64,000 bases of DNA from NCBI RefSeq assembly GCF_010499255.1, contig NZ_JAAGRN010000002.1, positions 248,001 to 312,000 of the forward strand, written 5' to 3'. Position numbers and translations under genes: made by a program. The stretch is from Sheuella amnicola. Its GTDB lineage: Bacteria > Pseudomonadota > Gammaproteobacteria > Burkholderiales > Burkholderiaceae_B. The notes below the pieces were generated by a model that saw only the letters and a list, made by a program, of their open reading frames with translations, was not told the origin of the DNA and did not search any database. Each line of letters opens with the position of its first letter. Position 1 is the first letter of the stretch. Shown piece after piece: positions 9,318 to 19,524 of the stretch.

Positions 9318-9344
9318 TTAGCACTCTTGTGTGTCGAGTGCTAA
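9318..9344. promoter_or_regulatory. CIRCE operator (HrcA-binding site) upstream of rpoH
   Basis: The sequence reads TTAGCACTC, nine bases, GAGTGCTAA: an exact match to the CIRCE consensus with the standard 9-base spacer. CIRCE is the binding site of the heat-shock repressor HrcA. It sits between the divergent rpoH and SdiA-regulated-family genes, closest to rpoH, so HrcA probably represses rpoH. The hrcA gene itself is not in the window. Confidence 0.95.
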
Positions 9345-9455
9345 TCAGACGCGTTTTTCGCAGATAAGTTCCGCATTTCTTCTGACGGTGTTAATCTCAA
9401 GGGGCTCGGCGCAAACGGCATTTTGCCGTTTTTATGTGTCACCCTGGATCCGGGT

Positions 9456-10400
9456 ATGTCCGATTTAGTTAAGTTTCTCTCGAAAATTCTGCTTGCCTGT
9501 GTCCTCATCATCATTGTGGGCTGGGCTGTTTACATCGGCGTGCGCTACTACCATGCCGAGCAGGTCGCTTACCGCTGGATATCAGGCCTGGCCGCCAAAC
9601 AGGCTCAGTGGGAGAACAAAATTTCGGCCGCCGGGGGCAATACATTAACGGGATACGCAACCCCTGATAGCCCAACCACAATCGATGGCATTCAAGGCAG
9701 TCTGGTTGGGCTTACGTACGATCCATTACAAAAACGCCTCTGGGCTGTAGCCAACAAACCCGCAACGCTCATTTCGCTCTCTCTCGAGGGACAAGTTATT
9801 GGAACTTACCCCTTGAAAGGCATGTCGGAGGTCAACGGTATTGCCTGGATGGGTGGAAACCGAGTTGCGATGGTCAACGGACGAAGAAGTCGCCTGGTGA
9901 TCACCGAGGTGCCCTCCGAGCCGCAAACGCTTGACGTCACACGCGCTTTCTCGCTTGTTCTGAAATTCGGTGAAAGCGAGGATAGCAATTACGGATTTGA
10001 CGGTCTTGGTTATGATCTCAAGCGAGACCGTTTGTACATTGCCAAAGAGCACAGTCCCCGCGCCCTTTACAGAATCAGTGGCCTGAATAACCTTCAATCT
10101 CCCGATTCACGCGGCATGAGAATCGAAAATGTCAGCTACTGGCTTGATGAAATTCCTTTTGCAACCGATCTTTCATCCGTTGAAGTCGATCCGCTAACTG
10201 GTCGTGTCTTTCTCCTGAGCGAAGAGTCTCAGATGATTGTTCAGCTTGATGGTGACAGCGGTACCGGTCGCGGTATGCTCTCACTCAAGCCCAAGGGGGG
10301 CAAACCCATGCCACACCCCGACGGGGTCGCAACCGACGAAGCGGGTAACATTTATATCGTCAGTGAACCTAACCTGTTCTATCGTTTGCGCAAGCCTTGA
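9456..10400 (+). CDS. SdiA-regulated-domain protein, membrane anchored
   Basis: A 314-residue protein with one N-terminal membrane helix (about residues 7-27) and a periplasmic beta-propeller-like domain. Segments GLTYDPLQKRLWAVANKP, GIAWMGGNRVAMVNGRRSR and HPDGVATDEAGNIYIVSEPN match the SdiA-regulated family (PF06977, as in E. coli YjiK). Its function is unknown; related folds bind ligands or have esterase/lactonase activity. I chose ATG at 9456 rather than an upstream TTG at 9423, which lies in a hairpin. It shares its upstream region with rpoH and is followed closely by the RAYT-like gene. Confidence 0.8.
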   Translation: MSDLVKFLSKILLACVLIIIVGWAVYIGVRYYHAEQVAYRWISGLAAKQAQWENKISAAGGNTLTGYATPDSPTTIDGIQGSLVGLTYDPLQKRLWAVANKPATLISLSLEGQVIGTYPLKGMSEVNGIAWMGGNRVAMVNGRRSRLVITEVPSEPQTLDVTRAFSLVLKFGESEDSNYGFDGLGYDLKRDRLYIAKEHSPRALYRISGLNNLQSPDSRGMRIENVSYWLDEIPFATDLSSVEVDPLTGRVFLLSEESQMIVQLDGDSGTGRGMLSLKPKGGKPMPHPDGVATDEAGNIYIVSEPNLFYRLRKP

Positions 10401-10421
10401 ATTGTTTAGCGGAGCTTCTTT

Positions 10422-11123
10422 ATGGCCCGTTTACCTCGACTGTATGCGCCAGGCCTGACTCAGCTGGTTATTGCCGAACTGGTCAAAGATGCAAAAGGCC
10501 ATGGCCCCGACCTTTCCCCCGCAACGATCAAGGATATGTTGCAATGGATTGGTGAAGCTTCCAGAACCCATCATGTTGCCATCAACGGCTGGGTAATTAC
10601 TCCCGGATCCATTGCCTTGCTAGCCACGCCTGCCGATTCCCGGGGTATTTCCAAGCTCATCCAGACTATTGGGCGTAACTTGGCGTCCCGTCTAAAAGCC
10701 GGATCTGTCTTTTCCGGTCGCTACCATTCGACTTTGCTCGAATCTGCGTCATGGGTATTACCAGCACTCGTTTGGCTCGAATGGCTACCTGTACGAGAGG
10801 GCCTGACCCAAGATCCCGAAAACTGGATGTGGTCATCGGCGTGCGCCCACACTGGTTTAGGCGGCTTGAATCATTTTTGGCTCGAACAGCATGTCGATTA
10901 CTGGGCGCTGGGCAACACCCCATTTGACAGGCAAGCGCGTTATCGTGCCATCCTGCAAGAGGGTAATTCTCTTAACAACGATCAAAAAATTTCATCTAGC
11001 CTTCGCGGTCAATGGGCTCTTGGCTCCGACTCTTTCCTTGCTAGCATTTCCGATTTTGCGAGCCGCCGCGTACGACCCGGTTTGCGCGGTCGCCCCAAAA
11101 AACTTGTCGAATCAGTGCACTAA
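10422..11123 (+). CDS. RAYT-like transposase relative lacking the HUH and Tyr catalytic residues
   Basis: A 233-residue protein that aligns along its length with REP-associated tyrosine transposases: MARLPRLYAPGL at the start, FSGRYHSTLLES, WLPVREGLTQDPENWMWSSA, WALGNTPFDRQARYRA, WALGSDSF and the basic tail RRVRPGLRGRPKK. In active RAYTs the segment near residue 60 reads MPNHVHLL; here it is TPGSIALL, so both metal-binding His residues are gone. The helix that normally carries the catalytic Tyr (GRRYVRYFN-like) reads GRNLASRLK, without Tyr. The frame is intact, which suggests a retained DNA- or RNA-binding protein rather than debris. A palindrome follows its stop codon. The host function is unknown. 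Confidence 0.75.
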   Translation: MARLPRLYAPGLTQLVIAELVKDAKGHGPDLSPATIKDMLQWIGEASRTHHVAINGWVITPGSIALLATPADSRGISKLIQTIGRNLASRLKAGSVFSGRYHSTLLESASWVLPALVWLEWLPVREGLTQDPENWMWSSACAHTGLGGLNHFWLEQHVDYWALGNTPFDRQARYRAILQEGNSLNNDQKISSSLRGQWALGSDSFLASISDFASRRVRPGLRGRPKKLVESVH

Positions 11124-11125
11124 TG

Positions 11126-11184
11126 ATCTGTCCCCATTAATTTAATTCGATTTGGCGAATTCGAATAAATTGGGGACGTACCCT
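11126..11184. repeat. REP-like imperfect palindrome between the RAYT-like gene and gltB
   Basis: GTCCCC at 11130-11135 is matched by GGGGAC at 11172-11177. Between them AT-rich arms (ATTAATTTAATTCGA and GAATTCGAATAAATT) pair further around a short centre, giving a long hairpin. It begins 3 bases after the RAYT-like stop codon. The layout resembles REP sequences that flank RAYT genes. It could instead be a terminator or a gltB regulatory structure. Only one copy was noticed in the window. Confidence 0.55.
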
Positions 11185-11272
11185 ATTTTAATTTTCTTGC
11201 ACTGCCGCATTTTCAAGCGTATCGTTCTCACCCTCGCACCGCTTATCAGCCGTGGCGCCTCCGGAGCACGAA

Positions 11273-14200
11273 ATGTCAACACATCCATTAAATTTTTATC
11301 CTGCGAAAAAATCTTCGCAGGTCGCCGAACCATCCGTCCCCACCACCGGTTTACCTGTTGCGCAGGGACTTTACTCGCCATCGCATGAACATGACGCATG
11401 CGGCGTTGGTTTCGTTGCGCACATCAAAGGCGAAAAAAGCCACGCAATCGTAGAGCAGGGCCTGAAGATTCTTGAAAATCTGGATCATCGGGGCGCAGTC
11501 GGCGCCGACAAATTGATGGGTGATGGTGCGGGCATTCTCATCCAGATTCCCGATGCGTTTTATCGCCAGGATATGGCAAAGCAAAATATCGAGCTACCCG
11601 CCCCGGGCGAATATGGCGTAGCCATGGTCTTTCTTCCCAAAGAGATCGCTTCGCGCCTTGCTTGCGAACAGGAGCTTGAGCGCGCAGTTCGCGCCGAAGG
11701 TCAGGTGGTTTTAGGCTGGCGCGACGTACCGGTCGACACTGAAATGCCCATGTCGCCCGCCGTACGTGCGTGCGAGCCCGTCATTCGCCAGCTATTCATC
11801 GGCCGTGGTGCGGATGTGATGGTACCGGATGCGCTTGAGCGAAAGCTTTACGTGATTCGCAAGGCAGCCAGCCACGCCATTCAGGCAATGGGTCTGGCTC
11901 ACGGCAAAGAATATTTCGTGCCTTCCGCTTCGGTTCGCACCGTGGTCTACAAAGGCTTGCTGCTGGCTGATCAAGTTGGTCGGTACTACAAGGATCTCGC
12001 CGATCCACTCACCGTTTCCGCGGTCGCGCTGGTTCACCAGCGTTTCTCGACAAATACATTCCCTGCCTGGCCACTGGCTCACCCCTATCGCATGATTGCG
12101 CATAACGGCGAGATCAATACCGTCAAGGGTAACTTCAACTGGTTGCGCGCCCGCGAAGGCATGATGCAATCGGCCGTGCTGGGTGATGACCTCAAAAAGC
12201 TATATCCAATTGTTTACGAAGGCCAGTCCGACACGGCTACTTTCGATAATTGTCTGGAATTGCTCGTCATGTCCGGCTACTCGTTGGCACACGCCATGAT
12301 GATGATGATCCCCGAAGCATGGGAACAGCATACGCATATGGACGCCAGCCGTCGCGCGTTTTATGAATATCATGCCGCGATGATGGAGCCCTGGGATGGC
12401 CCGGCAGCCGTTGCATTCACGGATGGTCGCCAGATCGGCGCCACGCTTGACCGAAACGGTTTGCGCCCGGCCCGCTACCTGATTACCGATGATGACATGG
12501 TCATCATGGCTTCCGAAGCCGGCACTTTGCCGATTCCCGAAAGCCGGATAGTCAAAAAATGGCGCTTACAGCCCGGCAAAATGTTCCTGATCGACCTCGA
12601 ACAAGGTCGCATCATTGATGATGCCGAAATCAAGTCACAACTTTCCAACTCGCGTCCTTATCGCCAGTGGATCGACCGCCTGCGCGTCAAGCTCGATTCG
12701 CTGCCCGTCCCGCAAGCCAGCGCCGCCGAAAAATCTGCAACCACCTTGCTCGATCGACAACAGGCTTTTGGCTGGACGCAAGAAGACTACAAGTTCGTGC
12801 TCGAAATCATGGCAAGCACAGGCGAAGAAGCCATTGGCTCAATGGGCAACGATGCGCCGCTGGCGATTTTGTCGAGTCGCGCCAAACCTTTCTACAATTA
12901 TTTCCGTCAGCTGTTTGCGCAAGTCACCAATCCTCCGATCGATCCGATCCGCGAACAACTCGTCATGTCGCTGGTGTCATTTATTGGTCCCAAACCAAAT
13001 CTGCTGGACATCAACAACGTCAACCCGCCACTGCGTCTCGAAATCACTCAACCTGTTCTCGACGTTGAAGAAATGGAACGCATCCGCGGCATCGCCGCAT
13101 TGACTGGGGACAAGTTCCGTAGCCTGACGCTTAACATCACTTATTCCGCCGCATGGGGACCCGATGGCATCGAAGCCCGCCTAGCCGCACTTTGCGCCAA
13201 GGCAGTCGATGCCGTCAGGAGCGGCTACAACGTGCTTATTCTTTCCGATCGTGCGGTCGATAGCCAAAACGTGGCCATTCCGGCGTTACTCGCAACCTCG
13301 GCGATTCACCAGCATCTTATTCGCGAAGGTCTGCGCACCAACACTGGTCTTGTAGTTGAAACCGGTTCGGCTCGAGAAGTCCATCACTTCGCATTGTTGG
13401 GTGGTTATGGTGCCGAAGCCATCCATCCCTTCCTCGCCCTCGAAAGCCTGGTCGATATGTGCAAGGACCCCGAAAAGGCGGACAAGGCGGTCAAAAACTT
13501 CATCAAGGCAATCGGCAAGGGCTTAAACAAAGTCATGTCCAAAATGGGCATTTCGACCTATATGTCCTACTGCGGCGCCCAGATCTTTGAAGCGGTTGGC
13601 CTGCGTTCGGCGCTGGTGAATAAATATTTCTCTGGCACTGCAAGCACCATCGAAGGAATCGGTATTTTCGAAGTCGCTGAAGAAGCGTTGCGCACGCATC
13701 GTGCCGCTTTCGGCAACGATCCGGTGTTGGCTCATGCGCTCGAAACCGGTGGCGAATACGCTTTCCGCGTTCGCGGCGAAGATCATATGTGGACTCCGGA
13801 CTCGATCGCCAAACTGCAGCATGCCACGCGCGCCAACAACTATCGCACCTACAAGGAATACGCTCAGCTGATCAACGATCAGAGCAAGCGTCACCTGACG
13901 CTTCGCGGCCTGTTCGAATTCAAGATCGACCCTGCCCGAGCTATTTCGCTCGATGAAGTCGAACCGGCAAAAGAAATCGTGAAGCGTTTTGCGACCGGAG
14001 CCATGTCGCTCGGTTCGATTTCGACAGAAGCGCATTCAGTACTGGCCGTCGCAATGAACCGAATCGGTGGTAAATCTAATACGGGCGAAGGCGGTGAAGA
14101 CGAGCTTCGTTATCGCAATGAATTGCGTACCGGTAAAAGCGGGATTCAAGCCGGAGCAACGCTTGCATCCGAACTTGGTGCGGACGTGATCGAAGCCGAC

Positions 14201-16027
14201 ATCCCTCTGCAAGCAGGCGACTCGATGCGTTCACGCATCAAGCAAGTTGCCTCTGGCCGGTTTGGAGTCAGTGCCGAATACCTTTCGAGCGCAGATCAGA
14301 TTCAGATCAAGATGGCTCAAGGCGCCAAGCCTGGTGAGGGCGGTCAGCTACCCGGCCACAAAGTTTCCGAATACATCGCAAAATTGCGCTGCTCGGTTCC
14401 GGGTGTCGGACTGATTTCGCCACCACCTCACCACGACATCTACTCTATCGAAGATTTGGCCCAGCTCATTCACGATCTGAAAAACGTGAACGACAAAGCA
14501 TCGATCTCCGTCAAACTGGTTTCCGAAGTCGGTGTGGGCACCGTGGCGGCGGGTGTTGCCAAGGCCAAGGCAGATCACGTCACGATTTCGGGCCATGATG
14601 GCGGTACCGGCGCTTCGCCAGTCTCGTCTATCAAACATGCCGGCACGCCATGGGAACTGGGTCTGGCCGAAACGCAGCAAACACTGGTGCTAAATCAGTT
14701 GCGTAGCAGAATTCGCGTTCAGGCTGATGGTCAGATGAAAACGGGTCGTGATGTTGTGATCGGGGCGCTGCTAGGTGCGGATGAATTTGGTTTTGCTACC
14801 GCACCCCTAGTAGTCGAGGGTTGCATCATGATGCGCAAATGCCACCTCAACACTTGCCCGGTTGGCGTCGCCACGCAAGATCCGGTTCTACGCAAAAAAT
14901 TCCAGGGCAAGCCGGAACACGTCGTGAACTACTTCTTCTTCGTTGCGGAAGAAGTACGCGAAATCATGGCGCAACTTGGCGTTCGCACCTTCGACGAGCT
15001 TGTCGGCCGAGTCGATCTTGTAGACACCCGCGCAGGAATCGAGCACTGGAAAGCTCAAGGGCTTGACTTCACTCGTGTGTTCTATCAGCCTGCAATCGAT
15101 GGTCCGCGCCGTCAGACTGAAGTGCAGGATCACGGGCTGGATGTTGCGCTCGATCATGAACTGATCAAGCGCAGCCTGCCTGCTATTGAGCGTGGCGAAA
15201 AAGTTTCTTTCATCACGCCTGTGCGCAACCGCAACCGTACGATTGGCACCATGCTATCTGGTCGGGTGGCAACCAAGTATGGTGATCACGGTCTGCCCGA
15301 CGACACCATTCACATTCAGTGCAATGGCACAGCAGGACAAAGTTTTGGTGCATTCCTGGCTCGCGGCATCACGCTCGACCTGGTTGGCGAAGGCAATGAC
15401 TATGTCGGCAAGGGATTGTCTGGTGGTCGCATCATCGTTCGCTCACCAAACGACTTCCGTGGCTTTGGTCCAGATCACATCATCATCGGCAACACCGTAA
15501 TGTACGGAGCCACTGCAGGTGAAGCCTATTTCAACGGAGTGGCGGGCGAGCGTTTTGCCGTGCGCAACTCCGGCGCTGCGGCTGTTGTTGAAGGGACAGG
15601 CGATCATGGTTGCGAATACATGACCGGCGGCACCGTTGTAGTTTTGGGTCAAACCGGAAGAAACTTTGCCGCGGGAATGTCGGGTGGCGTAGCTTACGTA
15701 TTCGATCCGGACAATACCTTCGCCGAAAGATGCAACACATCAATGGTTGCTATCGAACCTGTTCTGTCATCGGCCGAACAAGAAAAAACCCAGGGAATGG
15801 ACATCTGGCACAGCATGGTTCGCGGTGGCCAGCGAGAAACTGACGAAGCAATCCTGCGTCGCCTGGTCGAAAACCATTTCCGTTACACAGGCAGTTTCCG
15901 CGCACGCGATCTGGTCAGCGACTGGGACTCCGCGCGAAGCAAATTCGTCAAAGTCATGCCTGTCGACTACAAGCGCGCGCTGGGCGAAATGTGGCGCGCT
16001 GCCAACCCACAGTCAAAAGCTGCTTAA
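11273..16027 (+). CDS. gltB: Glutamate synthase (NADPH) large subunit
   Basis: A 1584-residue enzyme that makes glutamate from 2-oxoglutarate and the ammonia of glutamine. The N-terminal glutaminase domain has its nucleophile at C43 (HDACGVGF), after a propeptide-like stretch of about 42 residues. The FMN synthase domain follows ([18 protein letters not shown]), with 3Fe-4S cysteines in [15 protein letters not shown], and then the C-terminal beta-helix domain rich in Gly ([19 protein letters not shown]). I chose ATG at 11273, with GGAG upstream, over 11252. gltD follows after 9 bases. Length and motifs are normal for the family. Confidence 0.98.
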   Translation: MSTHPLNFYPAKKSSQVAEPSVPTTGLPVAQGLYSPSHEHDACGVGFVAHIKGEKSHAIVEQGLKILENLDHRGAVGADKLMGDGAGILIQIPDAFYRQDMAKQNIELPAPGEYGVAMVFLPKEIASRLACEQELERAVRAEGQVVLGWRDVPVDTEMPMSPAVRACEPVIRQLFIGRGADVMVPDALERKLYVIRKAASHAIQAMGLAHGKEYFVPSASVRTVVYKGLLLADQVGRYYKDLADPLTVSAVALVHQRFSTNTFPAWPLAHPYRMIAHNGEINTVKGNFNWLRAREGMMQSAVLGDDLKKLYPIVYEGQSDTATFDNCLELLVMSGYSLAHAMMMMIPEAWEQHTHMDASRRAFYEYHAAMMEPWDGPAAVAFTDGRQIGATLDRNGLRPARYLITDDDMVIMASEAGTLPIPESRIVKKWRLQPGKMFLIDLEQGRIIDDAEIKSQLSNSRPYRQWIDRLRVKLDSLPVPQASAAEKSATTLLDRQQAFGWTQEDYKFVLEIMASTGEEAIGSMGNDAPLAILSSRAKPFYNYFRQLFAQVTNPPIDPIREQLVMSLVSFIGPKPNLLDINNVNPPLRLEITQPVLDVEEMERIRGIAALTGDKFRSLTLNITYSAAWGPDGIEARLAALCAKAVDAVRSGYNVLILSDRAVDSQNVAIPALLATSAIHQHLIREGLRTNTGLVVETGSAREVHHFALLGGYGAEAIHPFLALESLVDMCKDPEKADKAVKNFIKAIGKGLNKVMSKMGISTYMSYCGAQIFEAVGLRSALVNKYFSGTASTIEGIGIFEVAEEALRTHRAAFGNDPVLAHALETGGEYAFRVRGEDHMWTPDSIAKLQHATRANNYRTYKEYAQLINDQSKRHLTLRGLFEFKIDPARAISLDEVEPAKEIVKRFATGAMSLGSISTEAHSVLAVAMNRIGGKSNTGEGGEDELRYRNELRTGKSGIQAGATLASELGADVIEADIPLQAGDSMRSRIKQVASGRFGVSAEYLSSADQIQIKMAQGAKPGEGGQLPGHKVSEYIAKLRCSVPGVGLISPPPHHDIYSIEDLAQLIHDLKNVNDKASISVKLVSEVGVGTVAAGVAKAKADHVTISGHDGGTGASPVSSIKHAGTPWELGLAETQQTLVLNQLRSRIRVQADGQMKTGRDVVIGALLGADEFGFATAPLVVEGCIMMRKCHLNTCPVGVATQDPVLRKKFQGKPEHVVNYFFFVAEEVREIMAQLGVRTFDELVGRVDLVDTRAGIEHWKAQGLDFTRVFYQPAIDGPRRQTEVQDHGLDVALDHELIKRSLPAIERGEKVSFITPVRNRNRTIGTMLSGRVATKYGDHGLPDDTIHIQCNGTAGQSFGAFLARGITLDLVGEGNDYVGKGLSGGRIIVRSPNDFRGFGPDHIIIGNTVMYGATAGEAYFNGVAGERFAVRNSGAAAVVEGTGDHGCEYMTGGTVVVLGQTGRNFAAGMSGGVAYVFDPDNTFAERCNTSMVAIEPVLSSAEQEKTQGMDIWHSMVRGGQRETDEAILRRLVENHFRYTGSFRARDLVSDWDSARSKFVKVMPVDYKRALGEMWRAANPQSKAA

Positions 16028-16036
16028 GGAATCATC

Positions 16037-17500
16037 ATGGGAAAAATTACTGGGTTTCTCGAACAAGAGCGCTTGCAGGAAGCTTCTGAAGCTCCCACAG
16101 CACGCCTGAAACACTGGCGCGAATTTGTGCTGCACCTCACCGACGAACAAGCGGGTAAGCAAGCATCCCGCTGCATGGACTGTGGCATTCCGTTTTGCAA
16201 CAACGGATGTCCGGTGAATAACGTCATACCAGACTGGAACGATCTGGTTTATCGTCAGAACTGGCGTGGCGCCCTCGATGTACTGCATTCGACCAACAAC
16301 TTCCCCGAGTTCACGGGTCGTATTTGTCCCGCTCCATGTGAAGCAGCTTGCACGCTGAACATCAACGATGATGCCGTCGGAATCAAATCGATCGAGCACG
16401 CCATCATCGACAAAGGCTGGTCCGAAGGTTGGGTCACGCCAGAATTACCCAGCCGCAAAACAGGCAAAAAAGTTGCCGTTGTCGGATCAGGCCCCGCAGG
16501 CTTGGCCGCAGCCCAGCAATTGGCGCGCGCCGGTCACGATGTGACTGTTTTTGAAAAAAATGATCGCATCGGCGGGCTTTTACGTTACGGCATTCCGGAC
16601 TTCAAGCTCGAGAAGAAACTGATCGATCAGCGCATCCAACAAATGCAAGCCGAAGGTGTGACATTCAAAACCTCCCACTACATTGGCAATGCGACCGATG
16701 CGGCAAAAGGCCTCACTGTCATGACACCTGCTGATCTGGATAAAGCTTTTGACGCCATTATCCTGAGCGGCGGTTGCGAAACCCCGCGTGACTTGCCCGT
16801 TGAAGGTCGTGAACTTGACGGCGTCATGTATGCAATGGATTTCCTGCGTCCGCAGAACAAAGTTGTTGCCGGCGATAAGCTGACCGATCAGGTTCTGGCA
16901 AAAGGCAAGCATGTGGTTGTCATTGGTGGTGGAGACACCGGTTCGGATTGTGTAGGCACAAGCAATCGTCATGGCGCCAAAGCCGTCGTTCAGATCGAAC
17001 TGATGCCACGCCCCCCGGAAAGCGAAAACAAAGCGTTGACCTGGCCTTATTGGCCGGCCAAGTTGCGCACTTCGTCTTCGCACGAAGAGGGCGCCGAACG
17101 TGATTGGGCAATCACGACCAAATCACTTGTCGGTAAAAATGGCAAGGTTGAAAAACTTATCGCCGCACGCGTCGAGTGGGTCAAGGACGAAACCACCGGT
17201 CAAATGAAAATGCAGGAAGTCAAAGGTTCCGAATTCGAAATCAAAGCGGATTTGGTTCTGCTTGCCATGGGCTTTGTTGCCCCGGTAAGCAAAGTCCTGA
17301 CAGCATTTGGCGTAGACATGGATCCTCGCGGCAATGCCCGAGCCAACACAGATGATTATCGAAGCAACGTTGGCAAAGTGTTCGCTGCCGGTGATATGCG
17401 GCGCGGTCAATCCCTGGTTGTCTGGGCAATCCGTGAAGGTCGCCAGTGCGCGCGCGCAGTGGATGAATTCCTGATGGGTTCTACTGAACTGCCACGCTAA
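16037..17500 (+). CDS. gltD: Glutamate synthase (NADPH) small subunit
   Basis: A 487-residue flavoprotein that oxidises NADPH and passes electrons to GltB. The N-terminal 4Fe-4S region has [17 protein letters not shown] and CPAPCEAAC; the FAD site is [20 protein letters not shown] near residue 150; the NADPH site is [17 protein letters not shown]; and the C-terminal FAD contact is [22 protein letters not shown]. It starts 9 bases after the gltB stop with AAGGA as ribosome site, so the two form an operon. All cofactor motifs are intact. Confidence 0.98.
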   Translation: MGKITGFLEQERLQEASEAPTARLKHWREFVLHLTDEQAGKQASRCMDCGIPFCNNGCPVNNVIPDWNDLVYRQNWRGALDVLHSTNNFPEFTGRICPAPCEAACTLNINDDAVGIKSIEHAIIDKGWSEGWVTPELPSRKTGKKVAVVGSGPAGLAAAQQLARAGHDVTVFEKNDRIGGLLRYGIPDFKLEKKLIDQRIQQMQAEGVTFKTSHYIGNATDAAKGLTVMTPADLDKAFDAIILSGGCETPRDLPVEGRELDGVMYAMDFLRPQNKVVAGDKLTDQVLAKGKHVVVIGGGDTGSDCVGTSNRHGAKAVVQIELMPRPPESENKALTWPYWPAKLRTSSSHEEGAERDWAITTKSLVGKNGKVEKLIAARVEWVKDETTGQMKMQEVKGSEFEIKADLVLLAMGFVAPVSKVLTAFGVDMDPRGNARANTDDYRSNVGKVFAAGDMRRGQSLVVWAIREGRQCARAVDEFLMGSTELPR

Positions 17501-17519
17501 TCGTCATAAGGAAAGCGCC

Positions 17520-18533
17520 ATGAAGTATCTGAATCATCTGGTTAAAGCTGGTTTGGTCACGGTGATGGCGCTACTGTACGCATTGCCTGTTGCCGCTCAA
17601 GGACAAACCGCTTCCACTGCGTCGCAGACTTCTGACTGGCCAACCAAAGGCATCACTCTCATCTCTCCATACGCGGCAGGCGGATTCTCGGATACGAGAA
17701 TGCGTCTGCTCGCTCGTAAGCTTTCAGAAAAACTCGGTCAGCCTGTTGTAGTTGAGAATAAAAGTGGCGCCGGTGGCGTCATCGGCACCGCAGTCATCGC
17801 AAAGGCGGCTCCGGACGGGTACACAATTGGATCCGGTAATCTGGCTCCTCTGGCAGTGAATCAATCGTTGATGAAAAAACTGCCTTACGATCCCGCCAAG
17901 GATATCGAGCCCGTCATTCTGGTTGAAAACAGTCCGCTCATATTGAGCGTTGCAAATAATCTACCCGTCAAAAACTTAGCCGAACTCATCGCTTTGGCTA
18001 AAAAAGAACCCGGCAAGTTAACGTTCGGATCATCCGGGATCGGTGGTGCTCACCATCTTTCTGGAGAGATGTTTCGAGAACTTTCGGGGATACAGATTGT
18101 GCATGTTCCATACAAAGGCGGCTCGCCAGCAGCGACCGACTTGATGGCCGGACACCTCAGCATGATGTTTGAAATGGGCTATGCGGCCTTGCCATCGATC
18201 CGAGCCGACAGAGTACGTCCTATCGCGGTCTCCTCCAATAAGCGTCTGGCGATTCTGCCCGATGTTCCCACCATGGCCGAAGCGGGTGTTCCCGGATTTG
18301 AGTCTTACAACTGGCAAGGGATCATCGTTCCGGCCGGCACACCCGTCGAGATCACGACCAAACTCAACAAGGTCCTAAACGAAGTATTGCTGGATCCTGA
18401 AGTCCAACGCGCCATTATCGAAAGTGGGGGTCAACCCGGTAGCGGCTCTGCCGAGGACTTTGGTCGCTTTATCACGGCGGAGCGGGCGAAATGGTCCAAA
18501 GTCATTCAGCAAGCTCAAATCAAGGCTGAATAA
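17520..18533 (+). CDS. Bug-family (TctC-like) periplasmic solute-binding receptor
   Basis: A 337-residue secreted receptor. A signal peptide (about residues 1-26, ending AAQG) is followed by the Bug fold with ITLISPYAAGGFSDTRMRLLARKL, VVVENKSGAGGVIGT and GGAHHLSGEMFRELSGI. The family, greatly expanded in Bordetella and relatives, binds carboxylates or amino acids, often for tripartite tricarboxylate transporters. No TctA or TctB gene lies nearby, so it is an orphan receptor with unknown ligand. It starts 19 bases after gltD and may be read through from it. The neighbourhood (gltD then mla genes) gives no clue to the substrate. Confidence 0.92.
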   Translation: MKYLNHLVKAGLVTVMALLYALPVAAQGQTASTASQTSDWPTKGITLISPYAAGGFSDTRMRLLARKLSEKLGQPVVVENKSGAGGVIGTAVIAKAAPDGYTIGSGNLAPLAVNQSLMKKLPYDPAKDIEPVILVENSPLILSVANNLPVKNLAELIALAKKEPGKLTFGSSGIGGAHHLSGEMFRELSGIQIVHVPYKGGSPAATDLMAGHLSMMFEMGYAALPSIRADRVRPIAVSSNKRLAILPDVPTMAEAGVPGFESYNWQGIIVPAGTPVEITTKLNKVLNEVLLDPEVQRAIIESGGQPGSGSAEDFGRFITAERAKWSKVIQQAQIKAE

Positions 18534-18609
18534 AACTTGGGCTACCGCTCACTTTTGATGATATTCATCCATTTCAATCAGTTTCCAGTTAATTCAAACT
18601 GAAAACTTG

Positions 18610-18625
18610 TTAGCGATACAATGGT
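18610..18625 (+). promoter_or_regulatory. Possible -10 region of a promoter for the mla operon
   Basis: TACAAT lies in GCGATACAATGG, about 65 bases before the mlaF start, in the 119-base gap after the Bug receptor gene. No good -35 hexamer is seen at 17 bases. The call is weak and rests on the -10 match and on the need for a start before the long mla block. Confidence 0.3.
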
Positions 18626-18685
18626 AAACCCGTAAGCGTAAAGTCTTTCATATTGAACGATTCCAGCTTCGACCTAAAGAAAACC

Positions 18686-19522
18686 ATGCCCTCGCGCTCC
18701 CTGCATTCGAGTGATCCCGTGATTCGCCTTGATAGCGTGACGCTTGCCTATGGCGACTTCACTGTATTGAGTGACATTTCCCTTGAGGTGGGAAAAGGTC
18801 AGGTGGTTGCGATAATGGGCGGATCTGGATCCGGAAAAACGACGCTATTACGCGCTACAACCGGTCAAATGAAGGCTCGATCCGGTAAAGTTGAAGTGTT
18901 TGGTCAAAATCTGACGGATATTTCGCGCAAGGATCTCATGACCTTGCGCCAGCGCATGGGAGTGCTTTTTCAGCAGGGCGCTTTATTTACCGATCTGAAC
19001 GTTTTTGAAAATGTCGCTTTTCCTTTGCGCGAGCACCGACAACTTGCCTCAACCGAAATGTTGTCGCGCGTCCTAACCAAGCTGGATGCTGTCGGCTTAA
19101 AAGCCGCCGCGCATCTCAAAGTTTCCGAAATCTCAGGTGGAATGGCGCGGCGGGTCGCGCTTGCCCGAGCAGTGATACTCGAACCTGAGCTTGTTTTATA
19201 CGATGAGCCCTTCGCAGGCCTGGATCCAATATCAATGGGTATTACCGCCAGGCTGATCAGGGAGTTATCCGACCGTCTCGGTTGCGCTTCGGTCGTGATC
19301 ACTCACGATATCGCGGAATCATTCGCGATTGCGGATTATGTTTATCTGGTTGGTCAGGGACGACTTAAGGCTCACGGCACACCCGCCACGCTGCGCTCAT
19401 CCTCCGACCCGTATGTGCAGCAGTTTCTACAGGCCGAGCCCGATGGTCCCGTCCCCTTCGACTATCCTGTCACTCCGGCATTCGAGTCTTGGTTGACTCA
19501 TCAGAAACGAGTCAGGGGCTGA
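18686..19522 (+). CDS. mlaF: Phospholipid transport ABC ATPase MlaF
   Basis: A 278-residue ATPase with Walker A GGSGSGKTT, signature SGGMARR and Walker B LVLYDEPFAGLD. It powers MlaFEDB, which moves phospholipids between the outer and inner membranes to keep outer-membrane lipid asymmetry. It is the first of five mla genes in tight order. I chose ATG at 18686; an in-frame TTG at 18653 would add 11 residues, and neither start has a strong ribosome site. The stop is 2 bases before mlaE. Identity is secure from the operon. Confidence 0.93.
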   Translation: MPSRSLHSSDPVIRLDSVTLAYGDFTVLSDISLEVGKGQVVAIMGGSGSGKTTLLRATTGQMKARSGKVEVFGQNLTDISRKDLMTLRQRMGVLFQQGALFTDLNVFENVAFPLREHRQLASTEMLSRVLTKLDAVGLKAAAHLKVSEISGGMARRVALARAVILEPELVLYDEPFAGLDPISMGITARLIRELSDRLGCASVVITHDIAESFAIADYVYLVGQGRLKAHGTPATLRSSSDPYVQQFLQAEPDGPVPFDYPVTPAFESWLTHQKRVRG

Positions 19523-19524
19523 GA

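Noticed and set aside
10422-11184. Active IS200/IS605-type insertion sequence
   Set aside because: The HUH histidines and catalytic Tyr are missing, and no terminal hairpins flank both ends, so it is not an intact mobile element.
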